From Akkermansiaceae bacterium (GTDB lineage: Bacteria > Verrucomicrobiota > Verrucomicrobiia > Verrucomicrobiales > Akkermansiaceae), in contig JALZVD010000348.1 of the NCBI GenBank assembly GCA_023300205.1, forward strand, positions 1 through 25,167: 25,167 nucleotides of DNA. The letters are read 5' to 3'. Positions within the stretch are counted from its first letter, which is position 1. The number at the start of each line of letters is the position of its first letter. Under the pieces are notes generated by a model that was not told where the DNA came from, ran no database searches, and worked only from the letters and a program-made list of their open reading frames with translations. Positions 15,794 through 24,075 of this stretch are shown piece after piece. Made by a program: the position numbers and the translations under genes.

Positions 15794-16354
15794 TCACCTC
15801 TTTTCCCATTCTGTATTCGCTAACTCTTTAAGCTTTCTCTTTAATCTGCTCTTGATTGTGCTGCTGATACGATCCGTAAACAAGATCCCGTTAAGATGAT
15901 CCACTTCATGCTGAATCGCGCGAGCCAACAAACCGTCAGACTCTATGACTTTAACGCTGCCATCCAGCTGCGGAAGATGAGCTTTCACGATCGTTGGGCG
16001 TTTCACTTTCGCTCTGACTTCTTGGATACTTAGGCATCCCTCACTCTCTGACTCCTTAGGACCACTCAGTTCTAACTCAGGATTAATGAACGTAAGTGGC
16101 ATGTGATCACTTAAATTAGCATCCTCCCCATCGACCTTGAAGAAACTCACGCACTCAGGATCATGAGCAACATCAACCATAGCTAAACGAATATCTTCAC
16201 CTATCTGCGGCGCCGCTAACCCAATTCCTTCTGCATCTCGCATCGTATCAATCATGTCCGCCACAAGCCTCTCTAACTGGATGTTCACAGTGGTCACGGG
16301 GACACACTTTTTCCTGAGGACGGGCTCACCAAATTGGACTATTTCAAGGATCAT
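15794..16354 (-). CDS. def: Peptide deformylase
   Basis: The 186-residue protein carries all three deformylase motifs: GIGLAAPQIG (43-52), EGCLS (105-109, metal ligand Cys107) and HEVDH (149-153, ligands His149 and His153 with catalytic Glu150). It removes the formyl group from the N-terminal methionine of new proteins, using Fe2+ or a similar metal, at the ribosome in the cytoplasm. The length is close to the family's usual 170-190 residues. A short insertion around 66-84 (PECVSFFKVDGEDAN) separates strands in some type-I enzymes. It is 25 bases after exbD on the same strand and probably read from the tonB/exbB/exbD transcript. The common neighbour fmt is not in this window. Confidence 0.95.
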   Translation of the reverse strand: MILEIVQFGEPVLRKKCVPVTTVNIQLERLVADMIDTMRDAEGIGLAAPQIGEDIRLAMVDVAHDPECVSFFKVDGEDANLSDHMPLTFINPELELSGPKESESEGCLSIQEVRAKVKRPTIVKAHLPQLDGSVKVIESDGLLARAIQHEVDHLNGILFTDRISSTIKSRLKRKLKELANTEWEKR

Positions 16355-16379
16355 GCTGTTGTTTAAAAAAAATGTTAGA

Positions 16380-16808
16380 TTACTCTTCTTCCCGGGAATC
16401 TCCCTGTAAGCGGACGCGTTTTGAGATATACTTAAAACCAGCTTGAGTCAATGTTTCCAGAGCGAACAATTCATCTTTCTCAGTAGCGCCCTCATCCTGC
16501 TCAAGTTCAAATCTCGCACCCGGCTTAATTTCGCGATACGCCTGCAGATAAGTAAGTAACTCCCCTCTCTCTACGCGCGTCGCATTCAATACAAACTTCC
16601 CGTCCTTTGAAATAGCTAGAACGGAGTTCTCTCTAACCTCCACTTTGGTGGGTAAGGAGCTCACCGATGGCAGATCTATCTCTAAAGTGTGACGCTTCTT
16701 TTTAAACTGCGTCGTCACTACAAAGAAGATCAGCAAGATCGTCAAAATATCGATCAAAGGCAAGATAGGCACTGTCGGTGTTTGTTTTTTCCTGTGATGA
16801 AATTCCAT
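16380..16808 (-). CDS. exbD: ExbD/TolR-family biopolymer transport protein
   Basis: The 142-residue protein has a short basic N-terminus (MEFHHRKKQ), one membrane helix (about residues 13-37, VPILPLIDILTILLIFFVVTTQF) with the conserved proton-path aspartate Asp20, and a periplasmic domain ending with a Glu-rich tail. ExbD/TolR works with ExbB/TolQ to pass proton-motive force to TonB or TolA at the outer membrane. The preceding minus-strand genes encode exactly those partners, with 14 bases to exbB. Whether the complex serves TonB-dependent transport or Tol-like envelope constriction cannot be settled from sequence; no tolB or pal is adjacent, which leans to TonB. Confidence 0.88.
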   Translation of the reverse strand: MEFHHRKKQTPTVPILPLIDILTILLIFFVVTTQFKKKRHTLEIDLPSVSSLPTKVEVRENSVLAISKDGKFVLNATRVERGELLTYLQAYREIKPGARFELEQDEGATEKDELFALETLTQAGFKYISKRVRLQGDSREEE

Positions 16809-16822
16809 ATTTCAGAAGTTAA

Positions 16823-17494
16823 TTAGTTTAAATCTCGCCCCTTAGAATAAGCACCTACAAACTTATCCATCACCACTTCCAACCTTGCCGCATAACTCTC
16901 AATTTTACGATTGAAATACCCATGAGCAATCACCGCAGGAACAGCCACTGCTAAACCAGACACCGTAGTAATCAGTGCTTCTGAGATACCTTGAGCCATT
17001 TCTTCATACTTTTCTTCACCAGCTCCTACACCTTCAAATACAGTAAAGAGTCCAGTCGCTGTGCCAAGTAATCCCAATAACGGTGCAATCGCTATAATCA
17101 CCTCCAGAAACGGAATCCCAACTTGTAGCTTATGAATCTCCTCTCTAGCACTCACCTGAACGGCCTCTTGAATTTCCACATCCTTCCGGTCATGTCGCTC
17201 TAGCACCACGTCACAGAGCTTTTGCAACACACTAGGATTAGATTTCCTGCTATGATTAAGACTCTGTGTAGACTCCTCATTACCCTCAGAGACATACGCA
17301 CTCATGCTATTCACTAAGCTATCAGGAATCACCTTCTGCCTCACCAACAACATCGCTTGGTAAAACATCACTGCCATCGCAGCAACAGAACAAAGAATGA
17401 TAAAGTAGATGAAAACACCGCCCTTATCAATAAAGGAAATGATGTTATCGAGGAAGTTCTTATCTGTAACGACGGCTTGAGTTAAGTAATTCAT
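16823..17494 (-). CDS. exbB: ExbB/TolQ-family proton channel protein
   Basis: The 223-residue protein matches the MotA/TolQ/ExbB family. It has an N-terminal membrane helix at about 28-52 (VFIYFIILCSVAAMAVMFYQAMLL), a long cytoplasmic loop rich in charges, then two helices at about 130-155 and 175-195. The conserved block is PFLEVIIAIAPLLGLLGTATGLFTVFEGVG, followed by GISEALITTVSGLAVAVPAVIAHGYF, which contains the pore-lining Thr and Pro typical of the family. It forms the inner-membrane pentamer that houses ExbD. It lies 15 bases after the tonB-like gene and 14 before exbD. The ATG start is preceded by no Shine-Dalgarno. Confidence 0.9.
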   Translation of the reverse strand: MNYLTQAVVTDKNFLDNIISFIDKGGVFIYFIILCSVAAMAVMFYQAMLLVRQKVIPDSLVNSMSAYVSEGNEESTQSLNHSRKSNPSVLQKLCDVVLERHDRKDVEIQEAVQVSAREEIHKLQVGIPFLEVIIAIAPLLGLLGTATGLFTVFEGVGAGEEKYEEMAQGISEALITTVSGLAVAVPAVIAHGYFNRKIESYAARLEVVMDKFVGAYSKGRDLN

Positions 17495-17509
17495 AGTTGG
17501 TTATATAAT

Positions 17510-18847
17510 TTATTGAAAATTGAAATAGTAACGAAATTCTAGTAGATCGCCACCTTGGTCTTCTTTGACCTTCGTTGGCATTGGTGGGATTTTGGCGGAC
17601 ATGAGAGCCTGAAATGTTAGACTCTCTTGAGTCTTACTACCTAGATTCTGTGAAATAATATTAGGGTGTTTCACCTTACCGCGCTCATTCACCATGAAAC
17701 TGATTCTTAGATTCCCTGGCTCGATCAGATCAGCATGCATCATCATCCTTCGTTGCCATTCCTGCTCCACTAGTTTGGAAATTTGAGCCATATATTTGCC
17801 CACTGGCGTAGATTTTACATCGCGGGATGATATCTTACTACGTCTGGAAATAGTCCCTTCCATAATCGTTGCCTTAGCCTCTGACCTGAAGCCTTTCTTA
17901 GTCGATTTAGAAGCTCTATTGTTCCTAGTAATTTTCGGAAGAGCCTCCTCCTTGATAGACATTTTCTCCTGAGGTTTTTGTTTTATTGCGTTAGGGTCAA
18001 CTTGCTGATTCGCTATGGTTTGATTTTTTTCCTCTAAGCCTTTCGTCTCGCTCTCCCCCCTATTCTTAGTGCTTGCTAACTCATTATTAAGAGCCTCCTT
18101 CTTCTCTGTCTCCAGAAATTCTTTGCTATCCTTGTTCGTCTCAGCAAGCATCGCTTTCTCTAACGCTTCACCCTCATCTTCAGCAGGCATAGTACTGCTC
18201 TTGAGTTCCTCTTGAGACTTCATTGCCGTGTTATGTGCATCAGCAGGAACTGGCGTTGGCTGGATCATTGACTCCTCGACAGCCTCCGCCCCCTTATTCA
18301 TATGCTCTAGCATTCCATCTTGAAACGTTGTGTCCACCGTTTCCAATCTATCATCCTTCGGCACTTCACCTCTCGCAGAAGGCCTATCTAGAGCACCCTC
18401 AACAATATTGGCATTACTAGCAGCGATCGTATCTCTTTCTCCTTCAAGGTTTGTCTCAGGAACATCTCCAGTAAGTTGATCAATTGAAGTCCTCGCAATT
18501 TGAGTGACATCCTCTGGCTGAAGTTTAGGCTCTGGTCTAGCTGCCAAAGCTTTAAGCTCTGCAGGAGTTAATGGAGCAGTCTTAGGTAACTGAATAGACT
18601 CTGCTGGTCTCTCAGGAGTGAGTCTTATCGAAATCACAGCATCTTCTTTTTTCTCCACCACTTTAGGTGTTTCTACAACAGCACTCTTGAGCATAATGAT
18701 TCTAAGACAAATCATTACAGCAAACACAACATGAAGAACCACAGAGAAAACGAGACACATACTCGCAGTCATCCACTTACTCCTCCCTTTTGCCGAATCT
18801 ATACCTAGAGCTTTCAACACCCATATTTTGTCATGTTTTGGGATCAT
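17510..18847 (-). CDS. TonB-like energy transducer with long Glu/Lys-rich spacer
   Basis: The 445-residue protein is anchored by one N-terminal helix (about 27-53, WMTASMCLVFSVVLHVVFAVMICLRII), the expected place for contact with ExbB/ExbD. A very long charged, low-complexity spacer (about 60-345) spans the periplasm; it is Glu/Lys/Ala-rich and less proline-rich than classical TonB, so TolA is an alternative. The C-terminal domain (about 350-445) has YMAQISKLVEQEWQRRM, LRISFMVNERGKVKHPNI and FQALMSAKIPPMP, the usual TonB/TolA C-terminal pattern of a helix followed by strands. It heads the exbB-exbD-def operon, supporting the assignment. It is divergent from the NiSOD gene with a 136-base promoter region. 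Confidence 0.8.
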   Translation of the reverse strand: MIPKHDKIWVLKALGIDSAKGRSKWMTASMCLVFSVVLHVVFAVMICLRIIMLKSAVVETPKVVEKKEDAVISIRLTPERPAESIQLPKTAPLTPAELKALAARPEPKLQPEDVTQIARTSIDQLTGDVPETNLEGERDTIAASNANIVEGALDRPSARGEVPKDDRLETVDTTFQDGMLEHMNKGAEAVEESMIQPTPVPADAHNTAMKSQEELKSSTMPAEDEGEALEKAMLAETNKDSKEFLETEKKEALNNELASTKNRGESETKGLEEKNQTIANQQVDPNAIKQKPQEKMSIKEEALPKITRNNRASKSTKKGFRSEAKATIMEGTISRRSKISSRDVKSTPVGKYMAQISKLVEQEWQRRMMMHADLIEPGNLRISFMVNERGKVKHPNIISQNLGSKTQESLTFQALMSAKIPPMPTKVKEDQGGDLLEFRYYFNFQ

Positions 18848-18983
18848 TGCTAGGCGTAAATTATTTTTCTACCATCTCTCATTCAATAATTTCGTCAAAT
18901 CCATCCTCTTCGCAGAATTCATATTGATCCCCCACTTACCTGTGCTAGATTCAAACTTATTCAAATTACACCAATCTAATATT
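18848..18983. promoter_or_regulatory. Divergent promoter region of tonB-like and NiSOD genes
   Basis: These 136 bases carry both promoters. A direct repeat ATTCAAA occurs at 18949-18955 and 18959-18965, ten bases apart, i.e. one helical turn, just before the NiSOD ATG. TAATAT at 18977-18982 abuts the ATG. NiSOD genes elsewhere can be controlled by the nickel-responsive Fur-family repressor Nur; I cannot recognise a Nur box by eye. Confidence 0.35.
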
Positions 18984-19454
18984 ATGAAACTAAAATCAAT
19001 TATTCCATCACCTCTGACGTTTGTAGCAGCCCTTACTTTTTCAGTACTCATTCCAAACGCTCAAGCCCATTGTGAAGTCCCTTGCGGAATCTATTCTGAT
19101 GAAACCGTATTCACTGACCTTAATACCCATCAAGCTACTATTGAAAAAGCAATGGTTCAAATCAATGAACTATCAAAGAACCCTAGCAAAAATGGCAATC
19201 AATTAACGCGTTGGATCAATAACAAAGAAATTCACGCCACAAAAATACAAGAAATCGTCGCCCAATACTTCCTAACTCAGAGAATTAAAACAGATGAAGC
19301 CAACACCAATAAAGAAGCTTACATTCTTAAACTTACTCAACTCCATCAGATCACTGTATTAGCAATGAAATGCAAACAAACTACAGACCCCCTGAATGCT
19401 CAAGAACTCCACAAAGTCATCAATGCATTTAAATCAAGCTACACAAATAAGTAG
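18984..19454 (+). CDS. sodN: Nickel-containing superoxide dismutase with Sec-type signal peptide
   Basis: The 156-residue protein carries the nickel-hook signature HCxxPCGxY at HCEVPCGIY (residues 29-37), where His29 (mature residue 1), Cys30 and Cys34 would bind nickel. The following RWINNKEIHATKIQEIVAQYF and LTQRIK blocks are typical of NiSOD. It converts superoxide to oxygen and peroxide. In front stands a 28-residue leader with lysines, a hydrophobic core (LTFVAALTFSVLIP) and AQA just before His29, a good signal peptidase I site. Canonical NiSOD has a short propeptide removed by the protease SodX; none is encoded nearby. The frame extends upstream to 18828, but those codons read through the promoter, so ATG 18984 is chosen. 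The mature part (128 residues) is near the family's usual size. A YdjY-like gene follows after 40 bases. Confidence 0.92.
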   Translation: MKLKSIIPSPLTFVAALTFSVLIPNAQAHCEVPCGIYSDETVFTDLNTHQATIEKAMVQINELSKNPSKNGNQLTRWINNKEIHATKIQEIVAQYFLTQRIKTDEANTNKEAYILKLTQLHQITVLAMKCKQTTDPLNAQELHKVINAFKSSYTNK

Positions 19455-19494
19455 TAAGCATACTTACCCTCCAAACACTCTATAGAATTTGCTC

Positions 19495-20259
19495 ATGTGG
19501 TCATGTTATAAACCTTCTAAATTTGCAATCGCCGCATCATGCGCCGCCGTGCTTCATGTCGGCGTATGCTCGTTGCTTGCTCAAGAAGTAGTAGACCAGC
19601 AACCAAAGTCACTAGAGAAGATTAATGAATCCACTTACAAGCTTGGAGAAATCACAATGGATACCAAGCTTCGCACTATCAGCTTCCACGCTACATCAGA
19701 GATTACCGATAAACTCATTGAGTATGTATTAGTCAATCCAGAAGGGAAAATCCATGAAGCCCTATTCATTACCAAGGCCAGGCCGATCAATCTCAACATT
19801 GCCTTTAAACTTTTAGGTTATAAGCAAAATAAATCCCTATTCCGTGAGTTCATAAATGACCTCCCAACGGAAAGATACCAAACCGCAACTGATCAGGAAA
19901 AAGCACACTCTTATTTCACAATCTCTATCAATTGGACAGATACAGAGACAAAAAAACGCTACAAATATAACATAAATGAACTAATCCAAAACACACGAAC
20001 TGAAAAAACACTAGACCAAGCCAAAAATAAAAATATTTGGTCTTACGGCGGTTCATTCATGCATCAAGGTAAGTTCGCTGCTGAGCTAAATCACGATATT
20101 ATTGCCATCTTTACTGATAGAACTTCACTAGCTAACTATGCGGGTAAAGGCAAAGAAGATGACACCCTTTGGTTCCCTGTCACACACAAAATGCCAGCCT
20201 ACGGCACCACAGTAAATATCGTTCTCACTCCACAGTTCCCATCCAAAAAGATCAAATAA
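19495..20259 (+). CDS. Exported YdjY-like domain protein
   Basis: The ATG at 19495 gives 254 residues (a TTG at 19489 could add two). A signal peptide covers about 1-30 (ending LLAQE). The core resembles YdjY domains: LGEITMDTKLRTISFHA (about 49-65), then LIEYVLVNPEGKIHEALFITKARPINLNIAFKLLGY, and near the end WSYGGSFMHQGKFAAELNHDIIAIFTDRTSLANY. Such domains are exported and unassigned in function; in PVC bacteria they often occur near other envelope proteins. It is 40 bases after sodN and 32 before the cyclase-repeat protein, so the three may share a transcript. No metal or heme motif is seen in it. Confidence 0.75.
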   Translation: MWSCYKPSKFAIAASCAAVLHVGVCSLLAQEVVDQQPKSLEKINESTYKLGEITMDTKLRTISFHATSEITDKLIEYVLVNPEGKIHEALFITKARPINLNIAFKLLGYKQNKSLFREFINDLPTERYQTATDQEKAHSYFTISINWTDTETKKRYKYNINELIQNTRTEKTLDQAKNKNIWSYGGSFMHQGKFAAELNHDIIAIFTDRTSLANYAGKGKEDDTLWFPVTHKMPAYGTTVNIVLTPQFPSKKIK

Positions 20260-20291
20260 ATGATCTTCATTGAATACCTTAATCCATCATC

Positions 20292-21464
20292 ATGAAATCT
20301 ATCATCATATCCAGTTTCATCGCGCTAGTATCACTATATGTTTCGAGCTCTAATCTCCATGCTAAAACTCCAGCTCCATCGACGGTCAATACTAAAGCTC
20401 CATACCTCTCACTTAGACTAGAAATGGAAAATGCGATTAAAACAGGAAACCTCTTTCTAAAAAATGCCCAGAATGAACAAGGGTTTTGGAAAGATGAAAC
20501 TATCCCAGCATACACAGCTCTTGCCCTTACCGCAGCCATGCGTGCTCCTGATCTAGGATCAACAGCCACTCCAGAGCATATCAAAACTGCCTACAACTGG
20601 TTACTCAGCACCCAGCAAGACACAGGAGCTTTCTTTGTCAAAGGCCTAGCCACCTACAATACCGCCACCAGCATCATGGCTCTAGCTGCATCTGGTGACC
20701 CTACACACAAATCCCCACTCCTTAAAGCACGTGCGTTCCTCATCGGACAGCAAGCAGATTACTCTGATAATAAAGAGATGGATCAATTCAACGGTGGCAT
20801 AGGCTACGGCGGATCATACTCACACTCGGACATGTCGAACACCTATCTATCAATTGAAGCCATCAAAATTTCCGAAGTCTACGCAAAAGATAGCAACGTC
20901 GAAAAACAGCCAGAACTAGATTGGGATAGCGCCCTCCTATTTATCTCTCGCTGCCAAAACTTAGAAGAAACCAATGACCAACCAGGAATAAGTAATGACG
21001 GTTCTATGGTCTATTTCCCAGGTAACTCTAAAGTAGATAATATCAAAAACCCAGACGGCACAACATCTCTCAGAGGTTACGGATCCATCTCATACGCAGG
21101 TCTTCTATCCATGATTTATGCTGACCTTCAAAAAGATGATCCTCGAGTCGCCGCAGTCACTAACTGGCTCAACCATAATTTCACCATCAAGGAAAATCCA
21201 GGACTAGGACAGCAAGGCCTCTACTACTATTTCAATGTCATGGCAAAAGCTCTAACAGCCGCCAATATCAATACTATCACTACCAAAGACGGAAAGAAAG
21301 TCGACTGGCGTAACGAACTCGCTAAAACACTACTCACTGCCCAGCGCGAAGACGGATCGTGGGTGAACAAAAACAGCCGCTGGTGGGAAAACCAACCAGA
21401 ACTAGTCACCTGTTACGCTGTCCTAACCCTGGAACAAATCCATGCATCTATTCCTAAAAACTAA
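20292..21464 (+). CDS. Exported prenyltransferase/squalene-oxidase-repeat protein
   Basis: The 390-residue protein starts with a signal peptide (1-24, ending LHA). It has alpha-alpha repeats of the terpene-cyclase/prenyltransferase type: QW-like motifs at NAQNEQGFW (about 58-66) and TAQREDGSW (about 349-357), plus TQQDTGAFF and the loop GGIGYGGSYSHSDMSNTYLSIEA. The DxDD acid of true squalene-hopene cyclases and the zinc ligands of prenyltransferases are not seen, so a binding or structural role is likelier than cyclase activity. It is exported, unlike hopanoid cyclases. It ends a likely sodN/YdjY/cyclase-repeat run; the 46-base gap after its stop holds a short inverted repeat. Confidence 0.8.
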   Translation: MKSIIISSFIALVSLYVSSSNLHAKTPAPSTVNTKAPYLSLRLEMENAIKTGNLFLKNAQNEQGFWKDETIPAYTALALTAAMRAPDLGSTATPEHIKTAYNWLLSTQQDTGAFFVKGLATYNTATSIMALAASGDPTHKSPLLKARAFLIGQQADYSDNKEMDQFNGGIGYGGSYSHSDMSNTYLSIEAIKISEVYAKDSNVEKQPELDWDSALLFISRCQNLEETNDQPGISNDGSMVYFPGNSKVDNIKNPDGTTSLRGYGSISYAGLLSMIYADLQKDDPRVAAVTNWLNHNFTIKENPGLGQQGLYYYFNVMAKALTAANINTITTKDGKKVDWRNELAKTLLTAQREDGSWVNKNSRWWENQPELVTCYAVLTLEQIHASIPKN

Positions 21465-21475
21465 GAATACATTAA

Positions 21476-21493
21476 ATTAGGGAAGTTCCTAAT
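21476..21493. other. Weak inverted repeat between convergent genes
   Basis: ATTAGG at 21476-21481 and CCTAAT at 21488-21493 enclose a 6-base loop, between the stops of the cyclase-repeat gene (21464) and mnmE (21511). The stem is short and AT-rich and is followed by no clear T-run, so it may or may not end transcription. Confidence 0.3.
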
Positions 21494-21510
21494 ACTCGAT
21501 AAAACAAAAA

Positions 21511-22875
21511 TCACTTCCCAATACAAAACGCACCAAAGATAGCATCAAAGATCTCCTCTGTATCCACTCTTCCCGCAACCTCACCGATAGCATCAAGCGC
21601 ATCTCTCAAATCCAGCGCTGCAAATTCAGCTCCCACGGATACCTCTAGTCCAGCCCGTGCCGCAACAAGCGCAACCTTCCCTCTATTTAAGCACTCCTGA
21701 TGCCGCGCATTAATCGCCACAGCATGCCCCCCCCATGCACTCTCGCTAAGAAGAAGTTCATCAGCTATATGATTACCCAGTTTTTCTAAACCCTGCTCAT
21801 CAACTGATTCATGGGTGCAAGAAATATTCACACCTCCCCCATTCTCCCAGAACTCATCCACTCCAAGATCATTTTTATTAATCACCAGCACATGCTTTCG
21901 ACCCGCTATCTGATCCTCTGTTAGAAGACGTTTACCTGGTCTAGAACCGTCAACAACTTCGATAATAAGATCAGCAAGTTCTATCTGTTTTTCAGATCTC
22001 ACTATCCCTTGTTGCTCTATCTTATCGTGAGAGACCCTTACCCCAGCGGTATCAATCAACCGAAGCGGAATCCCTTGAATATTCACTACTTCCTCAACCG
22101 TATCCCGTGTCGTCCCCTCCACATCACTCACGATCGCGCGCTCATAACCTAACAAACCATTCAATAAACTAGACTTGCCTACATTAGGCTCGCCACAGAT
22201 CACCGTCCGCACACCTTCACGTAAAATCCTTCCCTGCTCAGCAGTAGATAACATCTTATCAATCCCTACCAAAACCTCATCAATCCTCTTTAGCATCGCC
22301 GCCCCAGTATCAGGATCTATATCTTCATCTGGAAAATCAATAAACGCCTCAACATGCGCCACCACTCCTATCAAATCCTCACGCAGCCTCTCACTCTGAA
22401 CACCTAACTTCCCTTGCATCTGTTCATGAGCTGCTCGCATAGCCAGGTCAGTCTGCGCGGAAATAAGATCCATGATCCCTTCAGCTTGGGTCAAATCCAT
22501 CTTCCCATTTTCAAAAGCTCTCCTACTAAACTCCCCCGGATCTGCAGAACGCGCACCACATTCTAATAATCTTTCTAAAACCCGACGCGTCACCAGCACG
22601 CCACCATGGCACGCCAACTCCACCACATCTTCACCCGTGAAACTCCTAGGGTTCCTATATACGGTTGCCAATACTTCATCGATCACCGCCCCATCTTTTG
22701 ACACTACTTTACACAGAGTTGCATAGCGCTCAGCAGCATTCTCCAGCCCTCCTATACAACGGACAGCAGATGCTGATATCGAAACCGCATCTACTCCAGA
22801 TACTCGTATCAGTGATACCGCACCTACACCGGGAGCAGAAGCAATCGCCGCTACTGTTGTAGAGTCACTATTCAT
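21511..22875 (-). CDS. mnmE: tRNA uridine-5-carboxymethylaminomethyl(34) synthesis GTPase MnmE
   Basis: The 454-residue protein has the MnmE layout: an N-terminal formyl-tetrahydrofolate-binding domain starting TVAAIASAPGVGAVSLIRVSG, a helical domain, an inserted Ras-like G domain and a C-terminal helical end. GTPase motifs are GEPNVGKSS (P-loop, 228-236), GTTRDT (254-259), DTAG (275-278) and NKND (333-336). The protein ends with the invariant CIGK (Cys451). With MnmG it installs the xnm5 group on wobble uridine in tRNAs. Its ATG directly abuts the hisC stop (TAG then ATG, no gap), so translation is probably coupled to hisC. Length is normal for the family. Confidence 0.96.
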   Translation of the reverse strand: MNSDSTTVAAIASAPGVGAVSLIRVSGVDAVSISASAVRCIGGLENAAERYATLCKVVSKDGAVIDEVLATVYRNPRSFTGEDVVELACHGGVLVTRRVLERLLECGARSADPGEFSRRAFENGKMDLTQAEGIMDLISAQTDLAMRAAHEQMQGKLGVQSERLREDLIGVVAHVEAFIDFPDEDIDPDTGAAMLKRIDEVLVGIDKMLSTAEQGRILREGVRTVICGEPNVGKSSLLNGLLGYERAIVSDVEGTTRDTVEEVVNIQGIPLRLIDTAGVRVSHDKIEQQGIVRSEKQIELADLIIEVVDGSRPGKRLLTEDQIAGRKHVLVINKNDLGVDEFWENGGGVNISCTHESVDEQGLEKLGNHIADELLLSESAWGGHAVAINARHQECLNRGKVALVAARAGLEVSVGAEFAALDLRDALDAIGEVAGRVDTEEIFDAIFGAFCIGK

Positions 22876-23973
22876 CTAAAAGCTTGCCAGAACTGATTTC
22901 ATCACACTCAAGCAACGTTGATTCTCGACCTTCGTACCCACGGATATCCTAACCCAACCAGGGAGTTTATAGCCACGCATCGCACGGACAATGACGCCCT
23001 GTTTCAGCATCTCTGTAAACAACCGGTCTCCATCACCTACATTCACAAGCACAAAATTCGCCCTGCTAGGCACATACTCCAGCCCCATTTCCTGGAACGT
23101 AGATTCATACAAAGCCAAACCTTCAGCATTATTAGCAACCGTTGCATCTACGTGAGCCTTATCCGCTAGTGATGCTAACGCCGCTCTCTGAGCTACTTCG
23201 TTCGTATTAAATGGTTGTCGAGCCCTCTGTAAAATTTCAGTCACCTGAGGAGCACCAAGACCATATCCTATTCGCAGTCCAGCCAAGCCATACGCCTTAG
23301 AAAACGTCCTTAACACAATCACGTTCCTCCCCTCTTTTACATACTTCAATGTATCAGGAGCATCGCCCACAAATTCATAATAAGCCTCATCAAATACCAC
23401 AATAACATGATCTGGAACCTTTGCCATGAAACGCTCAATCGTCTCTTCATCTACAATCGTCCCTGTAGGATTATTCGGATTAGCGATAAACAACAACCTA
23501 GTCTCATCCGTGATCGCATCAGCCATAGCATCTAAGTCATGGACAAAATTCGGATCAGGCACTTCCACATAGTTTGCTCCAAATAACGTAGCCATTAGCT
23601 TATAAACCACAAAAGCATGTTCCGCCGCTATTAATGCAGCTCCTTCATTCAAGAAACAATGGCAAAGTAGCTCGATGATTTCATTCGACCCATTTCCTAG
23701 AACAACATTTCCTAATTTTAGATCATATTTCTCAGCCAGGGCACTACGTAGTTTATACCCACCACCATCAGGATAAATATGCAATTGCGTTGCCGCGTCA
23801 CGGATCGCATCTAAGGCCATCGGCGCAGGCCCAAGCGGGTTCTCATTCGAAGCTACCTTAACAATAGAATCAGGATCTAATCCTAATTCTCTCGCGGTTT
23901 CTTCAATCGGCTTCCCTGGCTCATAAGCCACAAGATCACATACAAATTGGTTCGCAAATTTCTCAATCTTCAT
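22876..23973 (-). CDS. hisC: Histidinol-phosphate aminotransferase
   Basis: The 365-residue class I/II PLP aminotransferase shows KVASNENPLGP (39-49), VVLGNGSNEII (90-100), NPNNPTG (165-171), VFDEAYYEF (193-201) and the PLP-binding lysine Lys226 in RTFSKAYGLAGLRIGYG, all in HisC order. It exchanges the amino group between glutamate and imidazole-acetol phosphate in histidine synthesis; it may also act on aromatic amino acids as some HisC proteins do. It stands apart from other his genes, a common PVC arrangement. The TAG stop is followed at once by the mnmE ATG. The ATG at 23973 has no Shine-Dalgarno. Confidence 0.93.
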   Translation of the reverse strand: MKIEKFANQFVCDLVAYEPGKPIEETARELGLDPDSIVKVASNENPLGPAPMALDAIRDAATQLHIYPDGGGYKLRSALAEKYDLKLGNVVLGNGSNEIIELLCHCFLNEGAALIAAEHAFVVYKLMATLFGANYVEVPDPNFVHDLDAMADAITDETRLLFIANPNNPTGTIVDEETIERFMAKVPDHVIVVFDEAYYEFVGDAPDTLKYVKEGRNVIVLRTFSKAYGLAGLRIGYGLGAPQVTEILQRARQPFNTNEVAQRAALASLADKAHVDATVANNAEGLALYESTFQEMGLEYVPSRANFVLVNVGDGDRLFTEMLKQGVIVRAMRGYKLPGWVRISVGTKVENQRCLSVMKSVLASF

Positions 23974-24075
23974 GACGCGAAGATTAGCGAATGAATGCGC
24001 GGGTGCAAGTCTCTATTACACCCATCTCACCCAACAATGAGATCCATATTTATCTCCTGAATCAGCGAATGAACT

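Noticed and set aside
18828..18983. Upstream extension of the NiSOD frame
   Set aside because: It reads through the divergent promoter region into the tonB-like gene and would place the signal peptide in mid-protein; ATG 18984 gives a clean leader.
20292..21464. True squalene-hopene cyclase
   Set aside because: It has a signal peptide, is much shorter than such cyclases (about 630 residues), and no DxDD motif is seen.
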